A DNA stretch of 7,277 nt from Avoscillospira sp045580485 (GTDB lineage: Bacteria > Bacillota > Clostridia > Oscillospirales > Oscillospiraceae), in the NCBI GenBank assembly GCA_045580485.1, contig JAZNNW010000091.1, forward strand, positions 1-7,277, written 5' to 3'. Shown here one piece after another: positions 5,125 through 7,277 of the stretch. The translations under genes and the position numbers were made by a program. The first letter of the stretch is position 1. Each line of letters starts with the position of its first letter. Under the pieces are notes generated by a model. It had not been told where the DNA came from and made no database searches. It was given only the letters and a program-made list of their open reading frames with translations.

Positions 5125-5826
5125 ATGCGTATTCAGGTATATCAGATAAACCCCGACAGAGATAAAAACGGTCTCAAGTTTATGTCAAGGGCAACGCTCA
5201 GGAAACTAAAAGGAATTGAGATGGCAGATGAAAGCCTCTATGACGAAGTGTTTGACGGAGATGTGGACTGCTCAAACTTAGAGGAAATCTTCCGCAAGTT
5301 TAACAACAGTCCCAGTATCTATCACGCAGGACATCCGTTGTTCAGAGGACACTCTATCTCAGTATCCGATGTTATCGTCATGAACGGCAGAGCAAACTGC
5401 GTTCAGCCTGTGGGTTTTGATGAGGTTGACTTTGATATTTCAAAGACTCAGAAACCCGATGACTTGATGAGAGTTGTATTTGTAGAACCTATGAAAGCTC
5501 CCGTTGTAGCCGAGATAAGAAACAATCTCGCAGGCTTACAGCAGGCAGTTGACGGACTTATAGAACCTGTATACATGGATGACAATACAGTCCTTGTGTG
5601 TAACGAGGAAGGTAAACTCAACGGTATGCAGGGAAACCGAAGGATCGGTGATGGCAGAACTGTCATTGCCGGTCCTTTTTTTATTTGCGGAGATGACGGA
5701 GAGAACTTCAGAGGTCTCACTGATGAGGAGGTGGAGAAATATATGTCTGAGTTTGCAGAGCCTGAAGAAATCTCTCAGGCAGAGGTAGAAGCTGATATGG
5801 GATTTACCATAATCAGCGGTATGTAA
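5125..5826 (+). CDS. YodL domain / DUF3846 fusion protein
   Basis: 233 residues, cytoplasmic. Residues 1-106 form a YodL-type domain: MRIQVYQINPDRD at the start, SLYDEVFDGDVDCSNLEEIF (37-56), and HSISVSDVIVMNG (76-88) followed by VGFDEVDF. Residues 116-212 match DUF3846: VVFVEPMKAPVVAEI (117-131), LQQAVDGLIEPVY (138-150), LVCNEEGKLNGMQGNR (157-172) and AGPFFICGDDGENFRGLTDE (182-201). A short acidic tail follows. Both domains are frequent in Clostridia ICE accessory regions, separately or in large polyvalent proteins, and neither has an established reaction. The ATG at 5125 follows GGAGAATAAT (5113-5122), which overlaps the preceding stop. Tight spacing to both neighbours implies co-translation. 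It could be an establishment or anti-defence factor, but nothing in the sequence proves this. Confidence 0.9.
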   Translation: MRIQVYQINPDRDKNGLKFMSRATLRKLKGIEMADESLYDEVFDGDVDCSNLEEIFRKFNNSPSIYHAGHPLFRGHSISVSDVIVMNGRANCVQPVGFDEVDFDISKTQKPDDLMRVVFVEPMKAPVVAEIRNNLAGLQQAVDGLIEPVYMDDNTVLVCNEEGKLNGMQGNRRIGDGRTVIAGPFFICGDDGENFRGLTDEEVEKYMSEFAEPEEISQAEVEADMGFTIISGM

Positions 5827-5840
5827 GGGAGGTGGACATG

Positions 5841-6230
5841 ATGAGCAATACAGATAAAAACTCAAAAAGAGAAATTCCTCATCTTAATGTAAGAATCAAT
5901 AAAATCTATACTGATGAGAGCAATATCAAAGCATATGCAAGTCTTATCATCGGTGGAATATTTGTAGTGCATGGATTCAGGGTTGTAAATTCAAAAAACG
6001 GTCTGTTTGTTGTTATGCCTGCATCAAAATACACCACTAAAAATGGTGAGGAAAAATATAAAGATATGTTTTATGCGTTTACTCGTGAAGGATATCAGAA
6101 AATCCAAGAGGTAATTATTGATGCTTATAAAAAGAAAATAAGTACTGACTCAAGCAAGAAAGAAGTAGTCAAAAACGAATCTGAATATGAGTTTAAGGAA
6201 CTTGATCTTCTTGACCTCCCATTTGATTAA
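5841..6230 (+). CDS. spoVG: SpoVG-family regulatory protein
   Basis: 129 residues from ATG 5841. Residues about 14-93 fit the SpoVG pattern: NVRINKIY, KAYASLIIGGIFVVHGFRVV, then NGLFVVMPASKY and EKYKDMFYAFTREGYQKIQE. SpoVG proteins bind nucleic acid (RNA and DNA) and tune cell division, sporulation and virulence genes in Firmicutes. This copy differs from the chromosomal house gene in context, sitting among ICE accessory genes, and has a long acidic C-terminal tail (about 105-129). It is therefore probably an element-borne paralogue. The ribosome binding site GGGAGG (5827-5832) lies 8 bases before ATG 5841 and 5 before ATG 5838, so either could be used; a GTG at 5832 is unlikely because it overlaps the site. 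A role in regulating the element or host is inferred. Confidence 0.85.
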   Translation: MSNTDKNSKREIPHLNVRINKIYTDESNIKAYASLIIGGIFVVHGFRVVNSKNGLFVVMPASKYTTKNGEEKYKDMFYAFTREGYQKIQEVIIDAYKKKISTDSSKKEVVKNESEYEFKELDLLDLPFD

Positions 6231-6250
6231 AAACAGAAAGGACGATTTTT

Positions 6251-6556
6251 ATGAAATCAATTAAAAAGGCCAAAGGCAAAGCTGTTGCATTGCTTCTGAC
6301 CTTATTATTTATCTTCACAGTTGGCGTAACATCAGTAAGTGCGGCCCCATCAACAACAGACGAGGTATTGCCTATTACAACTACCGAATGCGTAACTGAG
6401 TTAACAAGCATTACAACTCCCGATGAAGCACAGTCTGATTCGGGTAGTAATAACTACGGCTTTTGGATAGGCATCGGTGCAGTTGTGGTTGGCGGTTTAA
6501 TTGCCACGGCGGTAATCGGAATTAAGGCAAAGAAAGACGAAGACGAGGACGAGTAA
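6251..6556 (+). CDS. Secreted/membrane-anchored small protein with acidic cytoplasmic tail
   Basis: 101 residues. A basic N-terminus (MKSIKKAKGK) and hydrophobic core (11-28) end in VSAAP, giving a likely signal-peptidase I site after Ala31 or Ala32. A Ser/Thr-rich extracellular linker follows (33-69, with TTT, TSITT and a single Cys47). One TM helix (about 71-91: WIGIGAVVVGGLIATAVIG) and a cytoplasmic tail KAKKDEDEDE complete it. The topology is therefore N-outside, C-inside. No enzyme domain is recognised. The start follows AAAGGACG (6237-6244). Its place between SpoVG-like and DUF3852-like genes suggests a link to the cell-envelope transfer machinery of the element, as an accessory or surface component. 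That is inferred from context. Expression is likely shared with the operon; the 20-base gap upstream shows no promoter. Confidence 0.75.
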   Translation: MKSIKKAKGKAVALLLTLLFIFTVGVTSVSAAPSTTDEVLPITTTECVTELTSITTPDEAQSDSGSNNYGFWIGIGAVVVGGLIATAVIGIKAKKDEDEDE

Positions 6557-6560
6557 TGTG

Positions 6561-6914
6561 ATGAAAAAGGTGTACATCTGTGCGCCCCTTTCAGGTGACA
6601 TTGAGGGCAATATCGAAAAGGCAAAACGATATGCCCGATTCGCTCTCCTTTCAGGAACTGCTCCGGTAGTTCCGCACTACTATGCCTATAGCCTTAACGA
6701 TACTATCCCCAAAGAGCGAGAAATCGGCATAACTGCCGGACTCGGAAAATTATGGTTCTGTGACGAACTCTGGATATTCGGGGATGAGATAACCAAAGGT
6801 ATGGAAACCGAAATCAGATTTTGCAAGAACCTTAACATTAAGATTAGGAAAATCAATGAAGAAGAAATAAGTAAAAGACTGGAGGAAGAAACCGATGAAA
6901 AAGAAAACACTTAA
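6561..6914 (+). CDS. DUF4406/DUF7768-like (nucleoside deoxyribosyltransferase-fold) protein
   Basis: 117 residues from ATG 6561. VYICAPLSGDIEGNIEKAKR (4-23) is the signature of the DUF4406/DUF7768 group, whose fold is related to nucleoside 2-deoxyribosyltransferases: a strand, then a loop with S/P-L-x-G-D and a following helix. APVVPHYYA (34-42), LWFCDELWIFGDEITKGMET (64-83, with G-M-x-x-E-I placing a possible active-site Glu84) and a Lys/Glu-rich tail complete it. Substrate and reaction are not established for this group; nucleotide-related binding is inferred from the fold. A GTG at 6558 would add one Met, and a GAGG (6545-6548) serves either start with moderate spacing. It starts just after the stop of the previous gene and overlaps the next gene by 20 bases. 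It lies oddly between two genes for exported proteins. Confidence 0.82.
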   Translation: MKKVYICAPLSGDIEGNIEKAKRYARFALLSGTAPVVPHYYAYSLNDTIPKEREIGITAGLGKLWFCDELWIFGDEITKGMETEIRFCKNLNIKIRKINEEEISKRLEEETDEKENT

Positions 6915-7233
6915 AGTCTTGCTTTGTGTAGCACTTGTCATGTTGTTTGCGACAGTCTGTTCAGTAACAGCTTTTGCCGCAGGCGATGTTTCGGGTGCTA
7001 TTGAAGGGACTTGGAACGAAGCCAAGGGACAGGTACAGACAGTTGTAAACAATGTTGTGTTTCCTGTGGTTGATATGATTCTGGCTATCTTGTTTTTCGT
7101 AAAACTTGGTACAGCATATTTTGACTACAGAAAGCACGGACAGTTTGAGTTCGCAGCTCCTGCAATTCTGTTCGCTTGTCTTATCTTTACTCTTACTGCG
7201 CCTATGTACATCTGGACTGTACTGCCGTCATAA
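6895..7233 (+). CDS. DUF3852 family membrane protein (pilin-like topology)
   Basis: 112 residues. MKKKTLKVLL is followed by a hydrophobic core and AFA, giving a signal-peptidase site after Ala28. The mature part starts AGDVSGAIEGTWNEAKGQVQ, contains the conserved VVNNVVFPVVDMILAILFF (50-68, first TM), a polar KLGTAYFDYRKHGQFEF loop, and a second TM (about 88-110, ILFACLIFTLTAPMYIWTVL). This matches DUF3852 almost motif for motif. Signal peptide plus two TM helices resembles VirB2/TrbC-type pilins of type IV secretion, but homology is not shown; the role as a transfer-apparatus component is inference. The ATG at 6895 follows GGAGGA (6882-6887) inside the preceding gene. A 44-base stretch after the stop leads to a hairpin and a possible next start. 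Confidence 0.88.
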   Translation: MKKKTLKVLLCVALVMLFATVCSVTAFAAGDVSGAIEGTWNEAKGQVQTVVNNVVFPVVDMILAILFFVKLGTAYFDYRKHGQFEFAAPAILFACLIFTLTAPMYIWTVLPS

Positions 7234-7254
7234 AGCCATACCAAACTAAATGCT

Positions 7255-7277
7255 CGGAGATGATATGCTCGTCTCCG
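7255..7277 (+). promoter_or_regulatory. Terminal hairpin over a possible ribosome binding site and start codon
   Basis: CGGAGATGA (7255-7263) can pair with TCGTCTCCG (7269-7277) around the loop TATGC: nine pairs including one G-T wobble. The left arm contains GGAG (7256-7259), and the loop contributes most of an ATG (7265-7267) that reads M-L-V-S to the edge. This could be the start of the next gene with its site folded away. No T-run can be seen because the window ends, so a terminator is equally possible. A 7-base direct repeat (ATGCTCG at 7250 and 7265) overlaps it. Confidence 0.35.

Noticed and set aside
5536..5865. Minus-strand 109-residue open frame opposite YodL-DUF3846
   Set aside because: It lies opposite a strongly supported gene with recognised domains, and its own protein shows no family pattern.
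6686..7052. Minus-strand open frames opposite the DUF4406-like and DUF3852 genes
   Set aside because: Ser/Ile/Phe-rich translations expected from the reverse of Lys/Glu-rich coding DNA; no start context.
1..7277. CRISPR array, tRNA, rRNA or insertion sequence
   Set aside because: No regularly spaced repeats, tRNA-like cloverleaf, rRNA segments or transposase gene with terminal repeats were seen on either strand.

Overview
The window looks like part of an integrative and conjugative element (ICE) from a low-GC gut-type Clostridia bacterium (Oscillospiraceae, Ruminococcaceae or Lachnospiraceae kind). This placement is inferred from the gene families: Dam-type (D12) methylase, YodL, DUF3846, DUF3849, DUF3789, DUF3852, YubB-like/LPD28, SpoVG and AbrB-fold proteins. 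In my knowledge these travel together in Tn1549-like and related Firmicutes ICEs. Strong AGGAGG-type ribosome binding sites and a folate ECF-transporter S component also fit Firmicutes. No database search was run.

Region 1 (1-202, minus strand) is a more GC-rich, chromosome-like fragment. It holds the start of a FolT-like ECF S component that runs off the left edge. Region 2 (about 203-220) is an abrupt junction. The ribosome binding site of folT on the minus strand abuts, head to head, the truncated 5' part of a cytosine-5 DNA methyltransferase on the plus strand. This is either a real recombination or deletion boundary or an assembly chimera.

Region 3 (220-2759) is a tight plus-strand operon: the C-terminal part of Dcm, a YubB-like/LPD28 fusion, a hypothetical protein with an acidic tail, and a 49-residue DUF3789-like membrane peptide. 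Region 4 (2760-2852) is the only real intergenic gap inside the plus-strand series. It carries a terminator-like hairpin, a 14-bp long-range inverted repeat and a hairpin over the ribosome binding site. These structures are mutually exclusive and together look like an RNA switch controlling the downstream adenine methylase.

Region 5 (2853-6230) encodes a Dam-family methylase, two successive AbrB-fold proteins (one with a cysteine-rich tail), DUF3849, YodL-DUF3846 and SpoVG-like proteins. Region 6 (6251-7233) moves toward the cell envelope: a signal-peptide/TM protein with an acidic cytoplasmic tail, a small DUF4406/DUF7768-like protein, and a DUF3852 protein with a signal peptide and two TM segments, which is probably the edge of the transfer module. 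The window ends in a hairpin that may cover the start of the next gene.

Working picture: DNA methylation (Dam, formerly Dcm) and regulators or accessory polyvalent proteins (AbrB-like, SpoVG-like, YubB, YodL) prepare or protect the element, and the genes at the right lead into the conjugation machinery. Most of the accessory proteins have no known biochemical function.
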